The notes under the pieces: generated by a model
What the model saw: the letters and a program-made list of their open reading frames with translations, nothing else
Told to the model about the DNA's origin: nothing
Database searches by the model: none
NCBI GenBank assembly: GCA_023450615.1
Contig: JAEXGT010000012.1
Coordinates: forward strand, 1-41,084
DNA from: Pseudomonadota bacterium
GTDB taxonomy: Bacteria > Pseudomonadota > Alphaproteobacteria > Rhizobiales > Beijerinckiaceae
DNA: 41,084 nucleotides
Direction of reading: 5' to 3'
Program-made: the position numbers and the translations under genes
Shown: piece after piece, positions 23,150-31,059 of the stretch
Position numbering within the stretch: the first letter of the stretch is position 1
Layout: every line of letters begins with the position of its first letter

Positions 23150-25594
23150 CTATCGCACAGGCGTGGCGACAGCGGTCTTGATCGGCGCATCTTCGGTTTC
23201 CACGAGATCGGAGGCCGCTGCAACTAAATTCTCAAGGGAGAGGGGACGGAAGGCGAATTCGATGCGGTGCTTGCCGGCAGGCACTTCCACGCCTCGGAAC
23301 AGGAGATTCGCGCGAAGAACGGGGCGGCGCTCGCCGTCGATCCGCGCTTCCCATCCTGGGTAATAGATGTCGTGGAGCACGAGCACGCCGTGTTCGGCGC
23401 TCTCGACTTCGAGAGTGACGGAGTTGCGCTTGTAGCTGACGATCTTCACCTTGCTGTCCGGTTTGGCCCCGGTCGGGCGGACAGGCGCATAATGCGCCTT
23501 GAGAAGGCCCATGCTTTCCTGATCGATCAAGGCTTCCGTCTCGCGGTTGAAATCGGGCAGCTCGTCCGCGCCGATGACCGCTTCCGAATCCACCGCCTGG
23601 ACATGATGCGCCATGTAAGCGCGGCGGCCGCTCGTGTTGAGGCGATAGATCCACATTTTCCCGGTGCCGTAGACCACCTCCGCATCGGCAAGGCGCGGGA
23701 AGTGGCGGGGGAGCTTCGAGACGGGCCGGTCGAGGACGAGATAGTCGAGACCGAGCAGGCTCGCGAGATCGCATTCATAGCCCCGGAAGGTGGCGGGGAA
23801 CTGGCGCAGGTTCGGGTCCTCGGCATTCTCGCCCGGTCCGATGGCCCGCTCGTAATCGGCAAGGCGCAGGGGGTTGTAGCCGATGATGTCCTCGATCTCG
23901 AGAACCATGGAGGCGTTCTGCCATGAGCCTTGCAGCCCGAGAATCTCGACCCGGGGATACTCGCCTTGCCTGTGGCGCTCCGCGAGTTCCCGCTTGAGGA
24001 TCTGCAGGCCCTGCAACTGCTCGGGCGGCAACTGTGTAAAGACCGTGTAGCGGCCCGCGGGCTCGGCGTTCAGGGCCGAGGCCGCATGGCGCCCGATCAG
24101 CTCCGCGCCGGTGAGGATGACGAGGGCGGCGACGACGGCCTCCCGCCGATAGGCGCTGCCGCTCAGCTTGGCGACGAGGGCCATGACGATGGCAGCCGCC
24201 AGAAGTCCGCTTCCAGCCTCCGTGAGAGAAGAGGCGACGAAGCCGCCCTTGAACGCGAAGACCACGCCGCTGGCAATCGCTGCGATCACGAGGGCGAAAG
24301 CCAGGGCAGGCAGCGCGATGCGCGCTTGGCCCAGCGCCGCCTTACCCCAGTTCGGCGTTCCCTCGGCTGCATAGCGATGCACCAGATAGCCGGAGGCGAA
24401 GGCAAGGGCGATGTTGATGAGGAAGGTCGCGTCCGCCGGGCGGCGATAGAGGTTCACGCCGGGCAGATGATCGAAGATGACCTCGAAGCCGGGAGAGTAC
24501 CGGCCGAGGGCATAGAACAGGGCGAGCGCCCCTACGATTAGGAAGAACCGGAACTCGCGCGCGAAAAGCCTGCCGCCTGCAATGCCGTGCCAGAGGAGGA
24601 AGAGAGCCGGGATCGTGCCGATGAAGAGATAGTTCGTGGCCCGGTCGGTCCAGGTGCCCTCGGACAGGCTGTGCCAGTCCGGTCCCCAATAATCGTAGGT
24701 CCAGCGCAGGGAGCCGAAGATGTTGCCGAATAGGATCGTCGCCAGGCTCTCCGGCGGCAGGGAGCCCATCGCTGCCACGCCGAAGCCGAAGGAGGGCCGG
24801 GTGGAGGTGGACAGAAATTGCATGGTCAGGATGACCGGCACCGCCAGCAGCGCGCCGCCGATGAGGGCCATGGTCAGCAGAAGCGGAAGGCGCGAGCGCA
24901 GGTAGGCAAGGGGTTTCGCGGCGCTCCAGATGCGCTGTCCGGCGAGGCCGATCAGGGTCAGGGCGCAGAGAAAGGCCACCTGATCGCGCCCGATCACCAT
25001 CAGGCAGGCGGTGACGGCGAAGAGCACGCCGTAGCGGTAGGAGCGCCGGTCCATGGCCTCTTCGAGGAGCCAGAAGGCGAGGGGGAAGAAACCATAGCTG
25101 AGGATCATGCCCGTATGCTGCAGGCGGGCCGTCGCCGAGCCGCCGAGCATGAACACGATGGCGGCCACCACCGCGCCGGACCAATGCCAGCCCCGGCGGC
25201 GGAAAAGCGGAATGAAGGCCAGCGCGCCGGGCAGGAAATGAGCGAAGACCACCAGATCGAACAGCTCCATGGACGGCTCGGGCTTGAGCCAGCCGAACAG
25301 GAGCATGGTGGGTGTGAACAGAAGGGATTGCGGATCGGCCGCGGAAGGGTGGCCGCCGAAGTGATAGGGGTTCCAGAGAGGCAGTTCCCCGTGGGACAAA
25401 GCCGCGCCGAGATAGCGCAGGGTGGGATAGAACTGGTTCTTCGAATCCCACGGAACGACGGAGCCTGTCAGCGGCCAGATGGCGGCGGCCAGGGCCCAGG
25501 CAGCCAGAATGAGGCCGAGGGCCAAAAGCGTCTGGCGCCTTGACCATGCGAGGGTTGGAACGGGACTGTCTGATCCAAGCAAGGATGTCTGCAT
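23150..25594 (-). CDS. YfhO-family polytopic membrane protein
   Basis: 814 residues. About a dozen membrane segments fill residues 20-500; a periplasmic C-terminal domain (about 510-790) ends before the tail. The first periplasmic loop carries VPWDSKNQFYPTLRYLG with the conserved Asp and then LPLWNPYHFGGHP, the marks of the YfhO group of GT-C fold glycosyltransferase-like proteins, which in Gram-positives help glycosylate lipoteichoic acid. In this organism the acceptor is unknown and could be an envelope glycan. The downstream secreted beta-repeat protein is likely its operon partner. The start ATG lacks a good ribosome site. Confidence 0.8.
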   Translation of the reverse strand: MQTSLLGSDSPVPTLAWSRRQTLLALGLILAAWALAAAIWPLTGSVVPWDSKNQFYPTLRYLGAALSHGELPLWNPYHFGGHPSAADPQSLLFTPTMLLFGWLKPEPSMELFDLVVFAHFLPGALAFIPLFRRRGWHWSGAVVAAIVFMLGGSATARLQHTGMILSYGFFPLAFWLLEEAMDRRSYRYGVLFAVTACLMVIGRDQVAFLCALTLIGLAGQRIWSAAKPLAYLRSRLPLLLTMALIGGALLAVPVILTMQFLSTSTRPSFGFGVAAMGSLPPESLATILFGNIFGSLRWTYDYWGPDWHSLSEGTWTDRATNYLFIGTIPALFLLWHGIAGGRLFAREFRFFLIVGALALFYALGRYSPGFEVIFDHLPGVNLYRRPADATFLINIALAFASGYLVHRYAAEGTPNWGKAALGQARIALPALAFALVIAAIASGVVFAFKGGFVASSLTEAGSGLLAAAIVMALVAKLSGSAYRREAVVAALVILTGAELIGRHAASALNAEPAGRYTVFTQLPPEQLQGLQILKRELAERHRQGEYPRVEILGLQGSWQNASMVLEIEDIIGYNPLRLADYERAIGPGENAEDPNLRQFPATFRGYECDLASLLGLDYLVLDRPVSKLPRHFPRLADAEVVYGTGKMWIYRLNTSGRRAYMAHHVQAVDSEAVIGADELPDFNRETEALIDQESMGLLKAHYAPVRPTGAKPDSKVKIVSYKRNSVTLEVESAEHGVLVLHDIYYPGWEARIDGERRPVLRANLLFRGVEVPAGKHRIEFAFRPLSLENLVAAASDLVETEDAPIKTAVATPVR

Positions 25595-25870
25595 CTGCTA
25601 CCGACGGCACTTCTTCGCAAAGCACCAAACCTTCCTTCAGCCAGCCCTTGGACTCGCCCAGGAAGGAACCTGCTTGGCGGATCGCCGCGCTCCCCCTATA
25701 CATCCGTTGCCATTTGTTGGTTGTGCAACGGCCTGATGTCTTGAAACGCCCGTGGTTCTCAACAGCAGCAAGACGGCAAGACCAAGGCAGATCTCGAAGC
25801 GTCCCGCCCGCAGCCTCCACGGACTTTTCAGAGACATTGTCTCACATAAGCCAAGTTGGATGAAGATCCC

Positions 25871-26434
25871 ATGAATGATAGCCTTTCCAGCCTTTTGAGC
25901 CGTCGTTCCGTGCCCCCGCGCTGGCTGGGAGGGCCCGGCCCGAGCGCAGAAGAGGTAGAGACCCTGCTCACGGCTGCGGCCCGGGTGCCCGACCACGGCA
26001 AGCTGGTGCCCTGGCGCTTCATTCTCATCGAGGGCGACGCACGGCAGCGGCTGGGCGAGGTTCTGGTCAAGGCTTTCCAGGCCGACAACCCGAATGCCGA
26101 CCCGGAGAAGGTCGCCGCCGAGCGCGAGCGTTTCTCCAAGGCCCCGCTGGTGGTGGCCGTGGTATCCCGCGTCACGCCTCACGTGAAGATTCCCGAGTGG
26201 GAGCAGGTCCTCTCGGCAGGCGCCGTATGCATGAACCTGCTGCACGCCGCGAATGCTCTGGGCTACGGCGCATCCTGGCTGTCGGGCTGGGCCGCCTTCG
26301 ACCGCCGCGTGCTCGACGCTTTGGGCCTTGCGCCCAATGAGCGCATCGCCGGCTTCGTCCATATCGGCACGCCCACCGAGAAGCCGACCGACCGCGACCG
26401 CCCCAACCTCGCCGACATCGTGACCCGGTTCTAA
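25871..26434 (+). CDS. Nitroreductase-family flavoprotein (YdjA-like)
   Basis: 187 residues. FMN-binding nitroreductase fold of the short YdjA type: LLSRRSVPPRW at the start, then AARVPDHGKLVPWRF, ADIVTRF at the end and the family mark NLLHAANALGYGASWLSG. It would reduce nitro or quinone-like compounds with NAD(P)H; the physiological substrate is not known. MNDSLSS is taken as start; a TTG five codons upstream is in frame. The next gene, a flavin reductase, begins four bases after its stop, so the two are one operon of flavin enzymes. Confidence 0.87.
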   Translation: MNDSLSSLLSRRSVPPRWLGGPGPSAEEVETLLTAAARVPDHGKLVPWRFILIEGDARQRLGEVLVKAFQADNPNADPEKVAAERERFSKAPLVVAVVSRVTPHVKIPEWEQVLSAGAVCMNLLHAANALGYGASWLSGWAAFDRRVLDALGLAPNERIAGFVHIGTPTEKPTDRDRPNLADIVTRF

Positions 26435-26438
26435 GCAC

Positions 26439-27047
26439 ATGTTTTACGAGACCGCCAGCAACGCGCACGGCCTGCCGCACGATCCGTTCAAGGCCATCGT
26501 GACGCCGCGCCCCATCGGGTGGATCACGGCCATGAGCGCGAAGGGTGAGATCAACCTCTCGCCCTATTCCTTCTTCAATGCGATTTCCGAGCGCCCGCCG
26601 ATGGTGGCGTTCTCCTCCGCAGGCAGAAAGGATGCGCTGACCTTCATCGAGGAGACGAAGGAATTCGTCTGCAATCTCGCGACCTACGATCTGCGCGAGC
26701 AGATGAACGCCACCTCCGCCGTTCTGCCGCGCGGCGTGAACGAGATGGAGCATGCGGGTCTGAAGGCCGCGCCGTCGCAATTGGTGAAGCCGCCACGCGT
26801 CGCCGATGCCCTTGCCGCGCTCGAATGCAAGTGGCTCCAGACCGTGCCGCTCGTTCCACTGGAAGGCGGCGATGCCTCCTATTATCTCGTGATCGGGCAG
26901 GTCGTCGGCATCCACATCGACGACCGCTACATCGTCGACGGCTTCGTCGACACGGCCGCCATGCGCCCCATCGCACGTGCCGGCTACCGCGACTATTTCG
27001 TCGCGACGGAAGAGACGAAGTTCTCGATCAAGCGGCCAGGTGCATAA
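26439..27047 (+). CDS. Flavin reductase-like domain protein
   Basis: 202 residues with the FMN-binding split-barrel fold of the flavin reductase-like family: FKAIVTPRPIGWITAMSAKGEINLSPYSFFNAISERPPMVAFSS covers the flavin site. It either reduces free FMN for a monooxygenase or is itself an oxidoreductase. It is translationally close to the upstream nitroreductase (four-base gap). REP-like repeats start twelve bases after its stop. Confidence 0.87.
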   Translation: MFYETASNAHGLPHDPFKAIVTPRPIGWITAMSAKGEINLSPYSFFNAISERPPMVAFSSAGRKDALTFIEETKEFVCNLATYDLREQMNATSAVLPRGVNEMEHAGLKAAPSQLVKPPRVADALAALECKWLQTVPLVPLEGGDASYYLVIGQVVGIHIDDRYIVDGFVDTAAMRPIARAGYRDYFVATEETKFSIKRPGA

Positions 27048-27058
27048 CTAGCCCCAAG

Positions 27059-27156
27059 CCTCACCCTGAGGAGCGTAGCGTCTCGAAGGGTGAGGCGTCT
27101 CGAGATTGCACTGAAGCCTCCTTCGAGACGCAGCTGCGCTGCTCCTCAGGATGAGG
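27059..27156. repeat. REP-like inverted repeat pair
   Basis: CCTCACCCTGAGGAG at 27059 and its inverted partner CTCCTCAGGATGAGG ending at 27156, with a CGTCTCGAAGG-type core in each arm and an extra GTGAGGCGTCTCGAG unit between. It is the same family as at 7099-7200. It ends just before the stop of the DUF930 gene. Confidence 0.85.
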
Positions 27157-27165
27157 TGAGGTCTT

Positions 27166-27861
27166 TCAGTCTCTATCGAATTCAGGCGAGGGGAGGTTGT
27201 GCTGTTCCCATAGCCTTTTGGGAATTGTCTCACCGACAGCAAGCTCAAAACTGCGTACCGTTTTGCTGCGCAGGTCGAGTTGGCATGTATAGCTGAGATT
27301 GTACCAACTTGAGCCGCTTCGGAAGGCGGCTCCCTTCGCGACAATCGTATTCCTGCTTCTCCTTGTGTCGGCCATGGCATAAGCCACGATCCGCTCCGGC
27401 TCGAACTGCTTCAGCGCTGCCGCGATCTGCGCCATGGCCTCGATGTTGCACAATTGCTCGAGCCGCGTTTCCTCTTCCATGAGAGGAAGCATCTGCTGCA
27501 TTTTGCGGCTTGCGGGATGTGACAGGACATCGCCGGATAGCATCTTCGTCGCGCGAATGACGGCGGGAGCCGTTTGTGGTGGCGGCTCGGCGGAAGGTGC
27601 TGGCTGGATTGCGGGGTCGGGCTGGGTGTGAGATGCTGAAAAAGGTTCAGGGTTTTGCGGGATGGGCGGAGCGGTGCTGGTTTCCAGTTCCCGAAACTCC
27701 TCGCCGGTCCAAACCTCGACGGGCGTGCTTTCGTTGAGAGGCGGCATGTCTCTCAAAGACAGGGGAATAGCGAAGGCCAGCAACAGTAGACCATGAACAA
27801 CGATTGAGGCCGGAAGGCCCCATGTCCTCATGGTCAAGCTTCTCATGGTCAAGCTTCTCAT
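27166..27861 (-). CDS. DUF930 protein with TonB-like N-terminus
   Basis: 231 residues. A membrane segment (LPASIVVHGLLLLAFAIPLSL, about 14-34) resembles TonB/TolA anchors. A Pro-rich spacer follows (about 50-100), then a DUF930 domain (about 125-231) with Cys in LEQLCNIEAMAQIAAAL and SYTCQLDL, likely a disulfide in the periplasm. DUF930 proteins are restricted to Hyphomicrobiales and relatives and of unknown function. Three in-frame ATGs lie in a 15-bp tandem duplication, so the protein starts MRSLTMRSLTMRTW, or five or ten residues later; no start has a good ribosome site. Confidence 0.75.
   Translation of the reverse strand: MRSLTMRSLTMRTWGLPASIVVHGLLLLAFAIPLSLRDMPPLNESTPVEVWTGEEFRELETSTAPPIPQNPEPFSASHTQPDPAIQPAPSAEPPPQTAPAVIRATKMLSGDVLSHPASRKMQQMLPLMEEETRLEQLCNIEAMAQIAAALKQFEPERIVAYAMADTRRSRNTIVAKGAAFRSGSSWYNLSYTCQLDLRSKTVRSFELAVGETIPKRLWEQHNLPSPEFDRD
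27832..27861. repeat. 15-bp tandem duplication at a gene start
   Basis: GGTCAAGCTTCTCAT is repeated twice without a gap (27832-27846 and 27847-27861). On the coding strand this copies the start codon plus RSLT, giving multiple possible starts for the DUF930 gene. Confidence 0.95.
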
Positions 27862-27894
27862 GGGCAAAGCTTGCTGCAAACCTTGCCCCTTGGC

Positions 27895-28452
27895 CTATGC
27901 CATCCGTGCTGCGAGTGCCCGCTTCCAGGCATCCTTCGTCAGGCGAAAGCACATCGCGGGAGAAGGAGTGCCGGAAAGGTTCAGGACCGTGTCGTAGACA
28001 TGCTCCGCGCCGAGCTTCGCTGTGGCCTTCTGTGAGCGGATGTTATCGGGAGCGATGTGCAGCCACACCTCGGGATAGTGCTTGAACGCGTGGTCGAGCA
28101 TGAGGCGCTTCATTTCGAAATTGAAGCTGCCGCCCCAATAGGCATTGTTCAGGAACGTGAAGCCGATGGAGATGCTGTCGGGCTGGTCGGGAGCCGTGTA
28201 GTAGCGGGAGCAGCCGATGATCTTGTTCGACGTCCGCTCGATGGCGACAAGGGTGCTCCCGGTCCCTAAGAGAAAGTCGAAATACTTCTCGAAGACATCG
28301 CGCTTGTACCGATCCTTCGCCGGATGGCCTGCCCACACTTCAGGATGTCCCGCTGCCGCGAACAACCCGTCGAAATCCTCACGCTTGAGAGGACGGAGCA
28401 GAAGCACATGCGATGCGAGCTCCGGCTGGGCGTCGAAGTTTGTTCCTGTCAT
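27895..28452 (-). CDS. GNAT acetyltransferase, RimJ/RimL-like
   Basis: 185 residues. The N-acetyltransferase fold reads LLLRPLKREDFDGLFAAAGHPEVW, then SISIGFTFLNNAYWGGSFNFEMKRLML (near the acetyl-CoA loop) and VWLHIAPDNIRSQKATAKLGAE, the typical N-x-x-S-x-x-x-x-x-x-x-G-A end motif. RimJ/RimL relatives acetylate protein N-termini or small amines; the target here is unknown. The start lies 48 bases downstream of the CitE-like gene on the same strand. Confidence 0.85.
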   Translation of the reverse strand: MTGTNFDAQPELASHVLLLRPLKREDFDGLFAAAGHPEVWAGHPAKDRYKRDVFEKYFDFLLGTGSTLVAIERTSNKIIGCSRYYTAPDQPDSISIGFTFLNNAYWGGSFNFEMKRLMLDHAFKHYPEVWLHIAPDNIRSQKATAKLGAEHVYDTVLNLSGTPSPAMCFRLTKDAWKRALAARMA

Positions 28453-28500
28453 TGGTCATATGCCCCGGTGCTTTGAAGTGCTTACTGTCGTGGCTCGGCT

Positions 28501-29373
28501 TCAAGGCTTGGCGGCGCGCCTTAGCAAGCGCTCGGCGCGCAGCAGATGCGGGCGGTCGAGCATCTCGCCATTCACGCCGACGACGCCTGCGCCGGGATTG
28601 GCCTTGAAGGCGTCGATCACGGCCTTCGCGCGCTCGATGGCTTCGGTTGATGGCGTGAAGGCCTCGTTGATGACGGGCACCTGCGCCGGGTGGATCGCCA
28701 TTTTCGCCACGAAACCGTCGCGGCGGGCGTTGCGGCACTCGGCGGCGAGGCCGTCCATATCGCGGAAGTTCGTGTAGACGGAGTCGATGGCATCGACGCC
28801 CGCCGCCGCCGCGCCGAAGAGCGTGAGGGAGCGGGCGAGGCGATAGGGATCGGTATAAGCGCCGCTCTCGTCGCGATTGGCCTCCGCGCCGAGATCGGCG
28901 GAGAGATCCTCGCCGCCCCAGGTGAGCCCCATGAGGCGATGGCTTGCGCCGTTGAAGGTGCCGAGCGCGAAAACGCCCGCCGCGTTCTCCGTCGCGATGG
29001 CGAGGATGCGCGTGGCCCCGTCCTCCAGGCCGAACTCCGCTTCGCGCACGGCGAGTTTCGCGCCGAGATGCGCGACATCCGCGCCGCCGATCGCTTTCGG
29101 CAGAACGATGCCGTCGGGCGCGGCCTTCATGACGCCGTCGAGATCGGCATCGGTCATGCCTGTGGTGAGACCGTTCACGCGCACATAGAGGCGGGGACGA
29201 TCAGTCTTGGCGCGATGCTCGGAAACGAATGCGGAGGTGACGCGGCGCGCTTCTTCCTTGGCATTCAGATCGACGGAATCCTCCAGGTCGATGAGAAGAA
29301 TATCGGCACCGGAGACAAGGCCCTTTTCAAGCTTCTTCTGGCTGTCGCCGGGAACGAAGAGCAGGGAGCGCAT
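28501..29373 (-). CDS. CitE/HpcH-type CoA-ester lyase
   Basis: 290 residues of the HpcH/HpaI aldolase/citrate lyase beta family: RSLLFVPGDSQKKLEKGLVSGADILLIDLEDSVD at the start, Arg of PRLYVRVNGL, IVLPKAIG, the metal Glu in ILAIATENAAGVFAL and the aromatic pattern LMGLTWGGEDLSADLG. Such stand-alone enzymes cleave malyl- or citramalyl-CoA-like esters, or hydrolyse malyl-CoA. The ATG overlaps the TGA of the upstream MaoC-type gene by one base, so the two are coupled and probably act in sequence on an acyl-CoA. The frame stays open upstream, inside the MaoC gene, without meaning. Confidence 0.85.
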   Translation of the reverse strand: MRSLLFVPGDSQKKLEKGLVSGADILLIDLEDSVDLNAKEEARRVTSAFVSEHRAKTDRPRLYVRVNGLTTGMTDADLDGVMKAAPDGIVLPKAIGGADVAHLGAKLAVREAEFGLEDGATRILAIATENAAGVFALGTFNGASHRLMGLTWGGEDLSADLGAEANRDESGAYTDPYRLARSLTLFGAAAAGVDAIDSVYTNFRDMDGLAAECRNARRDGFVAKMAIHPAQVPVINEAFTPSTEAIERAKAVIDAFKANPGAGVVGVNGEMLDRPHLLRAERLLRRAAKP

Positions 29374-29852
29374 CAGGCGCTCCTCTTGCGCATGAAGGCT
29401 TGGCGACGGCATTCCGCGACGAGGGTGCCGTCCTGCTTGTAGGCGCGGTGGATGAAATCCACGATGCCGGCATTCGGGCGTGATTTCGACTCGCGCTTGT
29501 CGGCGATTTCCGTCGTCACGTTGATCGTGTCGCCCTCGAAGAGCGGCGCGGGAAATTTCACGTCCGTCATGCCGAGATTGGCGATGGTGGTGCCCACGGT
29601 CGTGTCGTTGACGGAAATGCCGATCATCAGGCCCAGCGTGAACAGAGAGTTCATGAGCGGCTTGCCCCATTCCGTTTCCGTCGCGCAAAAATGCGCATCG
29701 ATATGGAGCGGCTGCGGGTTCAGCGTCATGTTGGAGAACAGCATGTTGTCCATCTGCGTCACGGTGCGTGTGAGGCGGTGCTTGATGGTGACGCCGACCA
29801 CGAAGTCTTCGAAGTAGAGGCCGCCGCGCGGGTGCCTGCTCTCATCGTTCAT
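29373..29852 (-). CDS. MaoC-like acyl-CoA dehydratase
   Basis: 159 residues of hot-dog fold. YFEDFVVGVTIKHRLTRTVT is followed by the hydratase motif region FSNMTLNPQPLHIDAHFC with Asp/Asn and His in place, then GKPLMNSLFTLGL and GDTINVTTEI. It would hydrate an enoyl-CoA (mesaconyl-CoA hydratase or a related reaction). Pairing with a CitE-like lyase resembles the mesaconyl-CoA to methylmalyl-CoA to glyoxylate plus propionyl-CoA steps of C2 assimilation, but exact substrates are not readable. It heads the pair; the coupled lyase follows. Confidence 0.82.
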   Translation of the reverse strand: MNDESRHPRGGLYFEDFVVGVTIKHRLTRTVTQMDNMLFSNMTLNPQPLHIDAHFCATETEWGKPLMNSLFTLGLMIGISVNDTTVGTTIANLGMTDVKFPAPLFEGDTINVTTEIADKRESKSRPNAGIVDFIHRAYKQDGTLVAECRRQAFMRKRSA

Positions 29853-29904
29853 GACGTTATCCTCCGACTAACGAAAAGGGCATGTTGCTCATGCCTCTCG
29901 AAAA

Positions 29905-30678
29905 TCAATAACCGAACTGCTCGCGTAAGATGCGCTCGTCGAGGCTGTGGCCGGGATCGTGCAGCATCACGAGATCGACGCTTCGATCCATGGAGACATG
30001 CACGCGCGACACGTGGCGGAATTCCGTGTGGTCGGCCACCGCGCTCACAGGGCGGTTTTCCGCTTCCAGCACCTCGATCTCGATCTTCGCGTAATCGGGC
30101 AGCAGCGCGCCGCGCCAGCGCCGGGGGCGGAATGCGGAGATCGGGGTGAGGGCGAGAAGAGGCGAGCTCAGGGGAAGGATCGGCCCACCGACGGAAAGGT
30201 TGTAGGCCGTCGAGCCGGCGGGCGTCGCGACGAGAATGCCGTCGGCGATCAACTCCGAGATGCGCACCTTTCCATCGATGCTGATACGCAGCTTCGCCGC
30301 CTGATAGGTTTGGCGCAGCATGGAGACTTCATTGATGGCGCGGGCCGTATGGGCCACGCCCAGCATGTCCCAGGTCACCATGAGAAGCGGGTGTACGGTG
30401 CTTCGCTCGGCATTCTCGAGACGGTCGAAAAGATCGTCCTCCCGGAACTCATTCATCAGGAAGCCGACCGTGCCCTTGTTCATGCCGTAGATGGGCTTTG
30501 CCGTGCCCATGGTCTTGTGAAGGGTCTGCAGCATCAGACCGTCGCCGCCCAGCGCCACGATCACATCCGCCTCTTCGAGAGGCACGTTCTCATAACGCCG
30601 CATCAGAGCGACAAGCGCGCCCTGCGCGTCGGGGGCGGCGCTGGCCACGAAAGCAATCTTGTTGAAACGACGGGCCAT
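29905..30678 (-). CDS. nadK: NAD kinase
   Basis: 257 residues. NadK phosphorylates NAD to NADP. The diacylglycerol kinase-like motif is GGDG at 44-47 (IVALGGDGLML), followed by GMNKGTVGFLMN, NEVSMLR and the second motif DGILVATPAGSTAYNLSVGGPIL. Length is normal for the alphaproteobacterial type. MARRFNKIAFVAS is taken as start; the long open frame upstream runs antisense to cutA and beyond. It diverges from cutA with a 51-base gap. Confidence 0.93.
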   Translation of the reverse strand: MARRFNKIAFVASAAPDAQGALVALMRRYENVPLEEADVIVALGGDGLMLQTLHKTMGTAKPIYGMNKGTVGFLMNEFREDDLFDRLENAERSTVHPLLMVTWDMLGVAHTARAINEVSMLRQTYQAAKLRISIDGKVRISELIADGILVATPAGSTAYNLSVGGPILPLSSPLLALTPISAFRPRRWRGALLPDYAKIEIEVLEAENRPVSAVADHTEFRHVSRVHVSMDRSVDLVMLHDPGHSLDERILREQFGY

Positions 30679-30729
30679 GCCCAGATACCCTCGCTTTCGC
30701 CCGATGGGGCTACGAAGCACAGGCATAGC

Positions 30730-31059
30730 ATGGAACGCCCACTTCTCGTCTATACGACCTTTCCCGATGTGGATACGGCGCTCTCTCTTGGGGAAAGCCT
30801 CGTCCGCGACGGCCTGATCGCCTGCATCAACGTGCTGCCGGGCATGCGCTCGGTCTATGCCTGGAAAGGGGCCGTGGAGCGCGGGGAGGAGGCGGTCGGT
30901 ATCCTCAAGACCCGCAAAGGCTTGCAGGAGCAGGTCCAGGCGGCGTTGAAAGACCGGCATCCTTACGAGACGCCGGTTATGTTCTTCATCGAGCCCGAGA
31001 GCGCGGATGCCGCCACTCTCGATTGGATATTCGGGGAAACGCGAGGCAAGCAGCCTTAG
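30730..31059 (+). CDS. cutA: Divalent-ion tolerance protein CutA
   Basis: 109 residues. CutA is a small trimeric ferredoxin-like fold protein associated with copper tolerance. LLVYTTFPDVDTALSLGESLVRDGLIACINVLPGMRSVYAW and KTRKGLQEQVQAAL, HPYETPVMFFI are conserved. The start is the ATG after GCATAGC; the site is weak. Its TAG shares two bases with the TAA of the convergent metallo-hydrolase gene. Confidence 0.93.
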   Translation: MERPLLVYTTFPDVDTALSLGESLVRDGLIACINVLPGMRSVYAWKGAVERGEEAVGILKTRKGLQEQVQAALKDRHPYETPVMFFIEPESADAATLDWIFGETRGKQP

